Shown piece by piece: positions 44,426 through 57,000 of a stretch of 64,000 nucleotides of DNA. Below the pieces are notes generated by a model that did not search any database, was not told the DNA's origin, and saw only the letters and a program-made list of their open reading frames with translations. The stretch spans positions 6,944,001 through 7,008,000 of the forward strand of contig NC_016457.1 in NCBI RefSeq assembly GCF_000226115.1, in the 5' to 3' direction. Origin of the DNA: Thermothielavioides terrestris NRRL 8126. Taxonomy: Eukaryota > Ascomycota > Sordariomycetes > Sordariales > Chaetomiaceae. The position numbers were made by a program, and so were the translations under genes. Positions within the stretch are counted from its first letter, which is position 1, and the number at the start of each line of letters is the position of its first letter.

Positions 44426-45189
44426 CAGAGTATTCCGTACACTGCACTGAGCTATACGAGATTCTGTACTGTATGTTCTGTACTGTGCTGCACAACGCTC
44501 CAATAGGTACTCTGCCACACGACGCAGTTTCACTTGCATTCGCTCGACCCGGTTTCCATTATCCGCGGAGGTGGGAGATGAGCGGTCAGCACCCAGTGAT
44601 GTTCTTGCTTTTCTAGGACAAGAGGCAGACGCCAATGCTCCGCTCGACCTAGAGGAACACAACTTGAGTCTCGCAAACAAAAGCTGGTTGGTAACCTTCC
44701 ATTCGACGAAGCGCTAGTTCAAACTCAACGGAAACTAACTACCTGCCTACCTGAGCTTGACGTGTGTTCTGTCCGTCCCCTCCATGAAATATCGGTACCT
44801 ATCTCGCACATCATCAACTGGCCCAAAATCTTACGGAGGAGGCCTCCAGGCGCGCCCTTCCAATGTTGGTTGTCTCATACGTAACTACCTCCTAATTATC
44901 GTTAGCGCATTGCACGGAGTATTCCGTAAAGCGTCCATTCAGTGGCAGCGGCATCTAGGCCAGGGGTGACTCCGGAGATGTGCCGCTCCAATCGGCAGTG
45001 GCTGGTGCTGCGCCTTGGCGGTCAGCGTTAGCGTCACTCAGCTGCATAACACAGTAGGTAGTGGAGGACTGAAAGGCGTTAATAAAAGAGAGCCCGCCGC
45101 GCCCAGGTCGTTGCAGCAACAGCTCGCGACCATCGACAGCTTGAGTCAGGGCCACGCCCGCGCAGCGGAGGGGACATAGTTGTTGGACG
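44426..45189. other. Intergenic region and regulator promoter
   Basis: No gene recognised. TATTCCGTACAC (about 44431) and ACGGAGTATTCCGTAAA (about 44918, a partial palindrome) are present. Confidence 0.5.
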
Positions 45190-46714
45190 ATGGACGCGGA
45201 GAGGGAGAATGAGAATGACGGCTGGGCCGACTCGGGCCCGACTTCGGCGGCGGCGAGCCCGGCGGCAACCCCGCCGGCCACGGGCATGGAGCTGAGCATC
45301 CGGGTTCGCCGCAAGCCGATTCCGCGCAAGGGGCACACCAAGTCGCGCCGTGGCTGCTTCAACTGCAAGCGCAGAAAAGTCAAGTGCCAAGAGACACGCC
45401 CCGAATGCGCCAACTGCACCCGCATCGGCCTCGCGTGCGAGTACCCGGACGGCCGCCCCCGCTCCGTGTTCGAGTCCACCCTGGCCATGATCTCGGCGCC
45501 CGCCGTCCCGCTGCAGTCGTCCCCGACTCAGTTCTCCTTCACCGACTTGCGCTTCTTCCACCACTTCCTGGTCGCCGGCTACCCGCCTCTGCCCATCATG
45601 GGCGAGGAGATCTGGCGTAGCGTCGCTGTCCTCTCGCACAGTGTTCGTTCCCCCCTTCCCCCCTTCCCCCCCGTGCCCTTCTCCCCCGCCGATGGGGGGA
45701 TGCTGGCAGTGTGCTGACTAGGGGCCCGGGCGGCCCAACTCTGCCAAGTATGATTATTTGATGCATGCCATGCTGGGCATGGCCGCCTCGCATCTCTCCG
45801 TCTACGGCGGCGACTTCGAGTCCCACGCGCTCTCTCACCGGGTCAAAGCCATCCAGTCCCTGAACAAGGCCCTGAGCACGCCCGCCCGCTGCACCGCCGA
45901 GGCCGACGCCAGGTTTGGCACCATCATGTCCCTGGCCTTCCAAGCCTCGTGCATGCCCGAGGGCATGACCGAGTTCATGGCCATGATCAAGGGTTGCCAT
46001 GTCATCGCCACCACGTCGCTGAGGGCTTTTGAGGACTCCATCTTTCATGAATTCACCCGCCATGGCTACACCTACGACGTCCGGAACGCCATTGGGACGG
46101 CCCCAGTGCCACTCGACCCAGAGCAGGAGAGTTTGCTCGACGAATTTCTCGAGTCTTTGCGCGCCCTGGCTCCTCTCTGCTCGAACCCGCTGGAGGTCCG
46201 GTTCATGGCCGCCACTGAGCGCGTCGTTAGGCTGGCGCGAATATCCGCAAAGGCTGGTCAGTCGCTACCTCCCGCCGCTGCCGTGGACCCTTTCCTTCAC
46301 CGCCAGCGGTTACTACTATTCCAGGTCTGACGGCTGACGTCCCAACCCCAAAATCAGCGTTTGCCGAATTCGGCCACCAGTACACCATCGTCAACCTCGC
46401 AAGCAAGGAAGAGTTTGAATCCTTCATGGACCCCAAAAACTACAGCGCCCAGCTGCAGCTCATCCACTTCATTCTCATCGAGTACGCCATCGGCTACTTC
46501 GCCCTCGGCCGCTTTGGACGGCGCTTTGCCTACCGCGAGAAGTCCTCCATCGCGTGTAAGTAACGAATCCGAGTTGGGTCATCTACAGCAGGAAACAGTC
46601 TAGCTGACGTATTCGGTAGGGATGCAACGCGTCGCGGACGCCTTGCCTGACGAGTACAAAAAATACGCCAAGTGGCCAATGGACTTCGTAACCAAGCGCA
46701 TGCCCTACTTGTGA
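45190..46714 (+). CDS. Zn2Cys6 fungal transcription factor
   Basis: Four exons (45190-45642, 45722-46256, 46358-46555, 46620-46714) give 426 aa. The binuclear zinc cluster is complete: C56-x2-C59-x6-C66-x6-C73-x2-C76-x6-C83 (RRGCFNCKRRKVKCQETRPE), preceded by a basic KSRR. The following FSFTDLRFFHHFLVAGYP and YLMHAMLGMAASHLSVY segments belong to the fungal-specific regulatory domain seen in Upc2-like sterol-uptake regulators, and many proteins of this type end with similar short helices. Targets cannot be inferred from context. The first intron (45643-45721, GTTCGT...CTAG) is the least certain junction, since a GTGTTC donor 2 bp upstream is an alternative. The C-terminus is MDFVTKRMPYL. Confidence 0.85.
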
Positions 46715-48179
46715 GCTGTTCCACTGCGCCTCAATATCGCCATCTGCGCCGGGTGGCTGGCGCTGCCTCGAAAGCCTCCTATCACCTTCACTTCTGCAGA
46801 CTCCCAGCAGTTCGCCTTGCTGCGAACACTGCGTACGACGCCTGCGCTGCCAGACGGGCCTTGCAGGTCCAGCAGAGATGTCGGAAACTCCTCGGACATC
46901 TGCGGACTGGCTTCCTACCTACTGCCCACACCAAGCAAACGCCGTCCCAGCTGCTCCCCATCCCCCCGACGGGTTTCTCTCGACTGTGCAGGTCCGCGTC
47001 GCTTGCTTCCACCCTCACGTCCAAGAGGACCCAGCCCGAACGGTTCAAACACGTCCAAGAAACGAGCCGAGCGAGGCCAGCCCTGGCGACCAAACAACCC
47101 ACCCACCCCAGCCGAGACTGAACGGAACAAAGTCCGAGTCTGGCAGCGAGCTGCCAGCCAGCTCCCACTTCTACATGCCTACCCAAGGCCTGCCTGCCTG
47201 CCTGCCTGCCTGCCTTCCCCAACGCCGGCAGCGCAACAGGCGCGATCGCCCTTATCAGGTCGCGCTCACGTCAGGTCATGCCAGGTCACGCCGAACTTTT
47301 CAGCCGGCAGAAAGCCGAACATCGTCTTCAGCGTGTGTTGTTGCTGAGACTGGAAGCAGAGAGAGGGGGGTCTTGGCGAATGGGGTTTTGAGACGTACTG
47401 TGTAAGGGCTGGGAAGACGGGTGTCGCCGGGGGGCGGGCAAGGCGAGAGAATGGGGGTGTTTGGAAGCCGGACGAGGGGAGGGGGACTCGGAACTTTTCG
47501 ATTGTGGGCGGCTCGCCTGCTCGCCTGCATCGCGGCGCCGGGGTCGGGTTTGAATGATGGCAGGGTTGGGGGTTCACCTGCTGGACGGAGTCTTGGAGAG
47601 TCCGCCGCAGCGTGTGGTGCGTTGTGAGAGGGAGGTGGGTCAGGACTGCGTGAGTGGTTGGAGGGTCGCTGTCCATCATGCAGGTTGTCTGCTGCTCAAT
47701 GGCTGGTTCCGTGAGTTTGGTGTTGGTCGGGGTAAATCTGGTGTCAGGTGTTGTTGGGTGGTGCTTAGACTGGCCAGATTTCGTAGCTGGCTTGGTCTGG
47801 ATAACTGGGTCGGCTGGGAATGCTACCGAAAGGTTGTCTCAATGCTAGTTTCCGTGGCCAAGGTTGAGGACGGTTCTCATCCCAGTTTACGCACGCTGCC
47901 CGCGTGTTGAATACGCTGTGTGAGGGGGGCTCCCGAGTACGATAGCCCCCCTGAGCGAGCTTGAATCCGACGACATAGTTCACTCACGGGGCTGGCATCA
48001 GGTGTCATAATAGCTGAATTCATCCTTGCTTTACGAGTCCCTTCGCATTCGCGTCACGGTACTGGGAAAAAACCCCAGTGGGGAAAAAACCAGTACCAAG
48101 GGACAGAAATCCGAAAACAAAAAAGCAGATCCTGCGAACCTAAACGCCGTGAAATGACAACCGCTGGCTGGCCTGCTGA
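46715..48179. other. Intergenic region
   Basis: Contains a (CTGC/CCTG) microsatellite at 47188-47214. On the minus strand a short ATG-led frame, MFGFLPAEKFGVTWHDL, is followed by a donor-like GTGAGC (about 47275), but I could not connect it to a convincing next exon. No gene is called. Confidence 0.45.
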
Positions 48180-49953
<1,774 letters not shown>

Positions 49954-50206
49954 TCCGACATTGACAGGTTACACAGCCGTGGTGTCGCTTTGTCTGCTTC
50001 ACGATGACAATTGGAGGTTCTGGTCGCTAGCTCTCAAATTGAATCACAAGAAGGTTGAAGAAGTTGCGTGAAAGAGGAGTTCCTCCAAAGCCAAGCAGGC
50101 CACACGAAACCCAACCTGGAAGCAGGCGGGGAACCCCGCAAAATCCTCCGCAGCCGAAAGAGGCACTCAGCGGCCATTGGCCACTCAGCGAATGCATACT
50201 CGCTTG
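49954..50206. other. MAP2 upstream sequence bounded by a transposon
   Basis: Normal-composition DNA. A short inverted/direct motif CACTCAGCG-GCCATTGGC-CACTCAGCG lies at 50164-50190. Confidence 0.5.
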
Positions 50207-50397
50207 TTGTAGTTCTCAAACACCAGGTCAAAGTGGGTCCAAATGGCTGCACCGCACACCCAATTTGACAGCAGTATGCAACACACTGCCATCAGTGCCA
50301 TCAATATTGAAGCCGTAGATACTACAAAAAACGGCCCAAATCGCCATTTTCTAATGTTTTTGTATACTTATTGAAGCTCTACAGCTTAGTCAGCATA
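50207..50397 (+). repeat. Left terminal inverted repeat
   Basis: Begins TTGTAGTTCTCAAACACCAG and continues through GCAGTATGCAACACACTGCC and ACGGCCCAAATCGCCATTTT to CAGCTTAGTCAGCA. It matches the reverse complement of 63228-63426 with few differences, mostly C/T or A/G, plus one indel of about 8 bp near the inner end. Confidence 0.85.
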
Positions 50398-50423
50398 GCT
50401 ATCGAGCCCCTGAACTTAGCTAT

Positions 50424-50630
50424 TGAGCCCGCCCTTGAACTGCCCAGGTACACGCCTTCGAACTGCCTGAGAGCCCGCCTTCGAACTGCCTAGGAGCCCG
50501 CCTTCGAACTGCCTAGGAGCCCGCCTTCGAACTGCCTAGGAGCCCGCCTTCGAACTGCCTAGGAGCCCGCCTTCGAACTGCCTAGGAGCCCGCCTTCGAA
50601 CCGCCTAGGTGCCTATATTCGAACCGCCTT
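50424..50630 (+). repeat. 23-bp tandem repeat next to the left TIR
   Basis: GAGCCCGCCTTCGAACTGCC + TAG repeats about six times perfectly, with degenerate units on both sides. It is subterminal in the element, a place where transposase-binding repeats occur in some DNA transposons; that role is inference. Confidence 0.85.
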
Positions 50631-50949
50631 CCGTTCCGCTATCTGACGAAGTGCCTAGCTAGGAACGCGCCTAGGTATATCGCTATATACGTAACGTGCC
50701 CTGGCCCGCCTAGGCACTATAGTTCGATATATCAATGAGCGCTAGAGGCGCTTGATCGCCATTATAATCTACACTAGGGAACCGCTATAGGTTATTATAC
50801 GTAAGGCAGAGGTTAGCCTTTGCTAGGTATATCGGTATAAACGGCTGTTTAAACTTATTGGCGATCCTTTTCCAAAGTCTATAATGCTATAGAACGTCTA
50901 TATATTATAGCCTTAGGCTATAGAGGTTTGTTCTTTCTAATATATTAAT

Positions 50950-51775
50950 AATAATGTATATTAGTAGTTAGTTGACGTATTATAACTATTAGGAACTCCT
51001 TGACCACCTTGCCTATAAGTCCGACCTTTACTTTAATAAGATATAGACCTTCTTTTTCGAAGAATACTATATATTTGTATCTATCGAGATAATATCTCGC
51101 TATTTTCGCTAGGCTTAGTAGAGGAAGAAAATAGCTTTATAAAAGGCTATACAATAGAACTATATCCTCTAGCTCGATTACCTTAGAAAGGTGGCTATAT
51201 TTATTGTAGAGATGTTTATATTTTACAATAAATTGGGCTTTGATCGAAGAGATAACGTTCGTTATATTGGCTAGGCGCTACTAGGTATTACCCTTGTCGT
51301 CGACGATATTACAAAGAGAGGGAAACGCTATTATATCTTCCCTACTATTATAGTCGATAGAGTTCTTAACCTATTGGTCTAGCAAGGTTACTCTAACTAG
51401 GAAGGCTTCTTTATATAGCTAAAGGAGTATATTCTACCTAAGATAAGGCTATTCCTAGATCGCTATAGTATTCTCGTTATAAATAATATATTATAGTACT
51501 AAGCCAATGCTGTTAAATAGGCCTATTAAGAGGCTAGCGTTCTACTATAGTATTTGCTACTATATTCGCTAGATTTTAACCTAATCGAGGCGACGTTCTA
51601 TAATATTAAGGCCTATATCCGTTGGAACTACTAGAAGATGTTTGTATAGGACTACTTAGATAAGGACTTTAAGGAGTTTCTTTGTAATGCCTATACTACT
51701 GTTGCCAACGATGTTATAGCTATATATAGGCACTTTAGGAAGATGATAATACTATTCTAGGAGGAGAGCAAGGCG
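50950..51775 (+). pseudogene. RIP-killed Tc1/mariner-type transposase
   Basis: With stops ignored, the frame reads MFIFYNKLGFDRRDNVRYIG (first catalytic region), ALLGITLVVDDITKRGKRYY, YSILVINNI (second Asp region), LLYSLDFNLIEATFYNIKAY (third acidic residue; compare YSPDFNPIE) and VANDVIAIYRHFRKM at the end. This is the DDE order and spacing of fungal Tc1/mariner transposases. At least nine in-frame stops are present, mostly TAG where Trp or Gln is expected. The usual DE of the first motif reads NK, i.e. G-to-A on this strand, as RIP produces. It cannot encode an active enzyme. Confidence 0.75.
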
Positions 51776-51883
51776 GTGGATTATATAGTATTGTATTCTA
51801 AGTAGTTCTAGAAGTTTTAAAATACTAGTATAGTAGGTTGAACACTATGCCCTATAAATAGATTTATAGTTATAGTTTATTAT

Positions 51884-52132
51884 TGATATAGAGAAGTGCC
51901 GTAGATACGTAGAATAACAAGATGTAGATTGATAATAGTAGTGGATCGAAGATCTGGGCGGTGGTACACTAAGAAATATATATCTATAAGGCAGAACATA
52001 TATACGTACACCGCCTGCCTAAATGGGCCTAGCGCTACAAAGTCTACAACGTAGGGCGTAAAGCACCCTATCTAATCTACGTACATAGACATATAGGTTA
52101 TATAACCCCCCTATTCCTCCTGCCCTATATCA
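51884..52132 (-). repeat. LTR (3' LTR relative to the coding strand)
   Basis: 249 bp, TG...CA ends, preceded by ATTAT. Confidence 0.9.
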
Positions 52133-52399
52133 AGTCCAGGCCTATAGGAAAAAACGGCAATGCCCTTATTGCCTTACCTATCTAGATCCTTCGTATCGTC
52201 AAATACCCTTTAATCGAGTGCTACAACGTAGGGCCGGAAGCACAATACCGGATTGATCCGGATAGCGATCAACTAGCTTCTTCCGTATTTTGTCGTCATC
52301 AACAGGAATAGGGTTCTTACGAAGCTGGCTACGCTTATATGCCGGTTAAAGTGCCTAATCAGATATAGGAGGCTCTTCTTAAGAGACTAGGCGATCTAG

Positions 52400-55300
52400 A
52401 TAATCGCCTTTGCGAGCCTAGTATTCGTTGATTAGGCGCTATATATAATGTAGCTCGTGTACAGTCTTCTAAACACTCTCTTCTTAGCCGTAGCTAGTCT
52501 ATTTGATCAAGTATTTAAGGCCTTTCTATATAACCTTGTAGTCAAGGATTATATCAACCTCGTATTTATCGTCTAATTCGTTGTTATTAGAGGAGTAGTC
52601 TAATTAAGAGTCGACGATTAGGCTAGAAGGCAGTGTATTATAGTTGAATAGATCCTCTTCCTAAAGAGCTAGGCGAAGGTAAGCGATAGAGACGACTAGG
52701 TAGATACCTATATTAGCTAGGAGATCTAGTTCGTATACTAGACGCCTAACGTAGCGCTTGATCGGAAAAGGCCTAGCGCACTATTGTAAATACTTCTAGG
52801 ATAGGTTGCCTAAGAGATAGTAACCGTAGTACAAACGTAAATAAACCTTGTTGCCTATATTGAACTCAATGTCATAGTATTTACTATTGTAATAGCGTTT
52901 AGTATATACTATAGCAAAGTCTATACTTAATTGAGCATCCTACTATAGAGCATCTTATAGGGCTAGAATAGTAGCTAGCTTAGTAGTAGCTTGGTTAGTA
53001 AGAGCTTCTAAAGGTCTAGGAAGCTTAAAGCCAAAGAGCTACTTATAAAGCGAGGATTTAATAGCTTTAGTATAAACGTTGTTGAGGTACTATTGTAGAG
53101 GTATAATAATATTTAGCTAATTGCCTTTAGAGTGCTCAAATATATAGAAGTAGATTACGATTTCTACTATCTAGTTCTTATGCTCTAAAAGGCTGTCCAC
53201 TTATAGGTAGTAGGATATTGTTATTAGCAACTTAGTGCCTAAGGCTTTCTAAACGCTTTGCCAAAGGTTGAAAGTAAACTTACGATTATGGTTAGAGATA
53301 ATTGCAGTAGGTACGCCCTAGTCGCTAAGAAGCAGTTAGCAAATTAGAATATACCCCTATTCCTAAGCTAAATAGCTAGAATTGCCTAAAATAAGGAGGG
53401 TACACTTCGATAACTTATAAGATACTATAAATAAGCTATCGAAGTGGTCGTAGTTCGGGAGCTACTAAGGTAAACCGGCAGCTAGGACCTTCAGTAGGCC
53501 TAGAATAAAATCAATAGCGATAACGTGTATCGGCAAGGTATTAGACGGTCGAATTGGTTGATAGTTGCCTAGTTCAAAGCGACGATCCGTTGTATTGACT
53601 TAGCACTTTGGGTATAGTTTAACGTACTTCTTAACGTTATAGGTTTTATAGGCTATTGACGTACCTTATAAATCGTATAACATCCGCTTAGTACTAAAGT
53701 AGTGCTTCTTATTGTAGGTAGCTTCTAAGATAGTCTAAATTATATTGTAAAGTATATAGAGTAAGTGCAATCCGTCGAATTGAATATTGTAGAGAAGGCT
53801 ATCTATAAGGATAAACAGGAGGCTAGGCTAAAAGAAAACCTTACTACTGCCTTTAGTAGCTAATTCGACGGTAAGATCTTTAATAATAGTAGCGTACTTA
53901 GTATTATAAGAGTATATAGCTATAAAGCAAGCTTGAAGGTCGTTATCTAGCTTCGCTTCTATAAAGGCGAACCAGATATTGTTGAGGACTATATCGTTGT
54001 TACCGGAGCTATTCTTACGATTCGGATCATCCTATAGAGCTTTTAAATAGCTAAGTACATTAGGCACTAGGTTCAGGCGGCCTAGAAGGTGATAGATCTC
54101 TAAGTTGTACTATAAAAGGTAAATAAAGACGTTGATAAGCCTATAATTAGCCTGCTTAGTAGACGACGTGTCTAAAATAGTCTAGTTAACGATGCCTTTC
54201 GTAGAGGCGTAATCTATAAGGACGACGATAAGCTTATACAATGAATAGATCGTAGTATATAGCTTCTTAACTACCTAAACAAGGTAAGCAACTTCTTATT
54301 TGGAAAGTCTATACCGAAGTTCCTCCTTTGTAAAGTACCTGCTTAGGAATATAACGGGCTAAACCTAGGTTAATGGGATAATAGTTCTAGGCTTCTATTT
54401 GTAACTATTAGCGAGGTAGAACGCTATAACGCCAAAGCTACGCTCTAGGTATCTATCGATCTATAAGAAGAGGGTCTTGTTAGGGTCGAAGTGGACTAAG
54501 ATAGTCGGGTCTAGTTTATAGATAATATCCTAAATAGCTTCGAAGGAGGCTTTTTCAATGGGCGTAGGTTCGAAGGAGGTCTTAGCGCAATAGGCGGCGC
54601 GCTTACTAGGGTTACTATTTTGTACTTAGCTAGTAGCTTAGCCTTTCGTAAGCAGTATAGTCTTACAGTTCTAAAGAGGCTCGATAAGCTATATATAGTA
54701 TAGGATTAAGTAGTATAGAAATCCTAATACGCCGATATACTGTTCTAGGGCTTTTAGGTTATTTGGAAAAGCAAGGTTCCTAAAGGCGGCGATACAGTAC
54801 TCTATATTAGTTAGTCCAAATCTATCGATATAGAAACTAAGTAGCTCTACGCTAGGATATACAATATAAGATTTAGTAAGAGCGATAGAGATATTCTTCT
54901 TCTCGAAGAGGCTAAAGACGGTTTCTAGATACTTAGCGTACTTATCTGCAATGTCGCTAAAGATGATAATGTCGTTAATAAATATATAGACGAAAGAGGT
55001 ATAAAGGCAAAGCAACTGGTCTATAAAGCGCTAGATATATATAGGAGTGTTGCAGTAGCTTATTAAATATACTTTTAGCTATTCTAATCTATAAGGGCTA
55101 ATTAAGGTAAAGCGGTCGTAATATAGAGGATATATATCGAATTGGTAGAAGAAGGATATAGTATCGATAGCGGTAATAAACTTCTTGCCTCGTAGATATA
55201 TAATAATATCTAATTATAAAGGTAGAGGGTAGTTGTTAGGTACTATAACCTTGTTAAGAGTATATAAATCAATGACTATATAGCCCTTGATCTTACTATA

Positions 55301-57000
55301 AGAGGTATACTAAACGATGAATACTAGATATATAAAAGGAGTGACCTTTATAGCCTATTCAAAGCACTTTTGTTAATATAGTTCGTCGAAAGTAGCATTG
55401 AGAACCTTATGATCGTAAGCGCTTAGAGGGTATTAGCAAGTATAAATCTTCTAATGCTACTAGCCTTCTATAAGAGGCATTTACATTATATCCTCTTTAT
55501 CCTAGACAACTTGGCCCTTATCCTTCTATAGGCGGGGATAACGCTTAACGATGTCAATAAATCACTAAGCTAGCTTATAATCTTAGGTATATATATATAT
55601 ATCCTCTAAAGTAAATATCTCTAGTAAGTCGGTAGGTATCTTAAGGCCTAGAGTTGAGTACTTCTCTAGTACTACCGGTTTATAGTCCTTAGGCAGCAAT
55701 TTAAGTTTAGAATTGTACCTATTAGTATAACCGTTAGCCTTAGGCATTAGAGGCGTATTACGCCTATTAGTAGAATCTAGGCTTATAGGCTTAGGGCGCG
55801 GATTATACCTATTAGTATAGCCTTCGATACTAGGATCCTCGATCGATAGGCGTAATATAGGCTAGGCAGGCTACCTTAGTAGGTATACTAATTGGTATAA
55901 TAGAGGTCCTAATTTAGATAAAGTAGCTAGCTAATACACTATATCGCTATAAGGCGTTGATAGCTCTAGCGAATCTTACGAAGTTGCTAGGGTCTAGGAC
56001 AAAACATCGCTCACAAGTTGTATAAAGTCTCCTAGAACGATATAAACAGGGCTATATATATCGAATGTAGTTAATACGCTAAGGCTAGTGTACTAAATAG
56101 CGGTTTGAACTAAACTAAGGTTTATAGCGATAGACAATATAGCTATTAAGGCGGTCGCTATAGTCAATGCTATAAAAGCTATCTCCTACGAGTAGGCGAG
56201 GTAACTACTATCATTAGTATCTTCGATATAGCCGATAGGGTAGCGCTTTAAAATAGTAAGAACTCCCTTAGTTAGGTTTTTAGGAGCTACCACCTTTAGG
56301 GTCTTAGCGTTGACAACGGCGTTCAATATAGTAGGATAGCAAGCGTTGAACATTATAGACCAGTCTATCGGAAAAGGCTTATATTCTATAGCGACGAACA
56401 CTTCCTACTTAGGCTATAAGGTAATGGCGTATATAGTCTTGACTTTATATATATAGAGGAACGTCTAGGTATATATAGCGAATAGTATATCGAATCTTCC
56501 TAGAATACTGTATAGGCTAGCGATCTTCGTACTATAGTCGATAGAGGCCTAATATAGATCTAGGAAGTCGGCTCCCAACAGAAGGTTAGCGAGCAACTTA
56601 TCTATTACCTAGGCAGACTAAATGAACTTGAGGAGTACTAGGCCAATAGCAGTAACGCTTAGTAGGTAAATGACAAAGGTTGCCCACTAGGTAGGCGAAG
56701 TCTTTCTAATACTACGAATTTGGCTATTGTAGCGTTTAATCGAGTACTTAAGGGTACTTAAAAAGGTCTTGTCGATAATTAAACAGCTAGTACTTAGATC
56801 GAAGTAAACTTCTAAGTCTTCGTAGTCGGGCTAAGTATAGGCCTTAATGTACAAATAGGTATAGGCGCTATATAGGCTGTCGATACTTAGGTCGGCTACT
56901 TCAAAGGCCTTTTGCACTTCTAGGTTGATAGTGAAATCTACGGTAGAGCTAGAGCCTTTGGCGAATAGGATATCGTCCTCTAAGGTATCCTCAACAATAG
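52400..57000 (-). pseudogene. Decayed gypsy pol (protease, RT, RNase H, integrase)
   Basis: RT is best preserved at 54689-55015, with FINDIIIFSD standing for the YxDD box and the following FSLFEKKNISIALTKSY typical of gypsy RT. Integrase remnants near 53500-53670 read NVKKYVKLYPKC*VNTTDRR and PIHVIAIDFILGLLKV, i.e. the zinc-finger Cys and the first catalytic Asp region. A 71-codon open stretch at 56186-56401 (PFPIDWSIMFNACYPTI) belongs to the region before RT. Stops are scattered through all domains. Confidence 0.75.

Noticed and set aside
43823..44495. Long overlapping minus-strand open frames with TVTHPAAP periodicity
   Set aside because: They follow from the 24/30-bp minisatellite inside a TIR element; all frames stay open because the unit is a multiple of three.
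46705..47679. Minus-strand frames containing MFGFLPAEKFGV and LCWTCKARLAA
   Set aside because: The second resembles a mitochondrial leader and the first ends at a donor-like site, but no consistent exon chain or conserved domain could be built.
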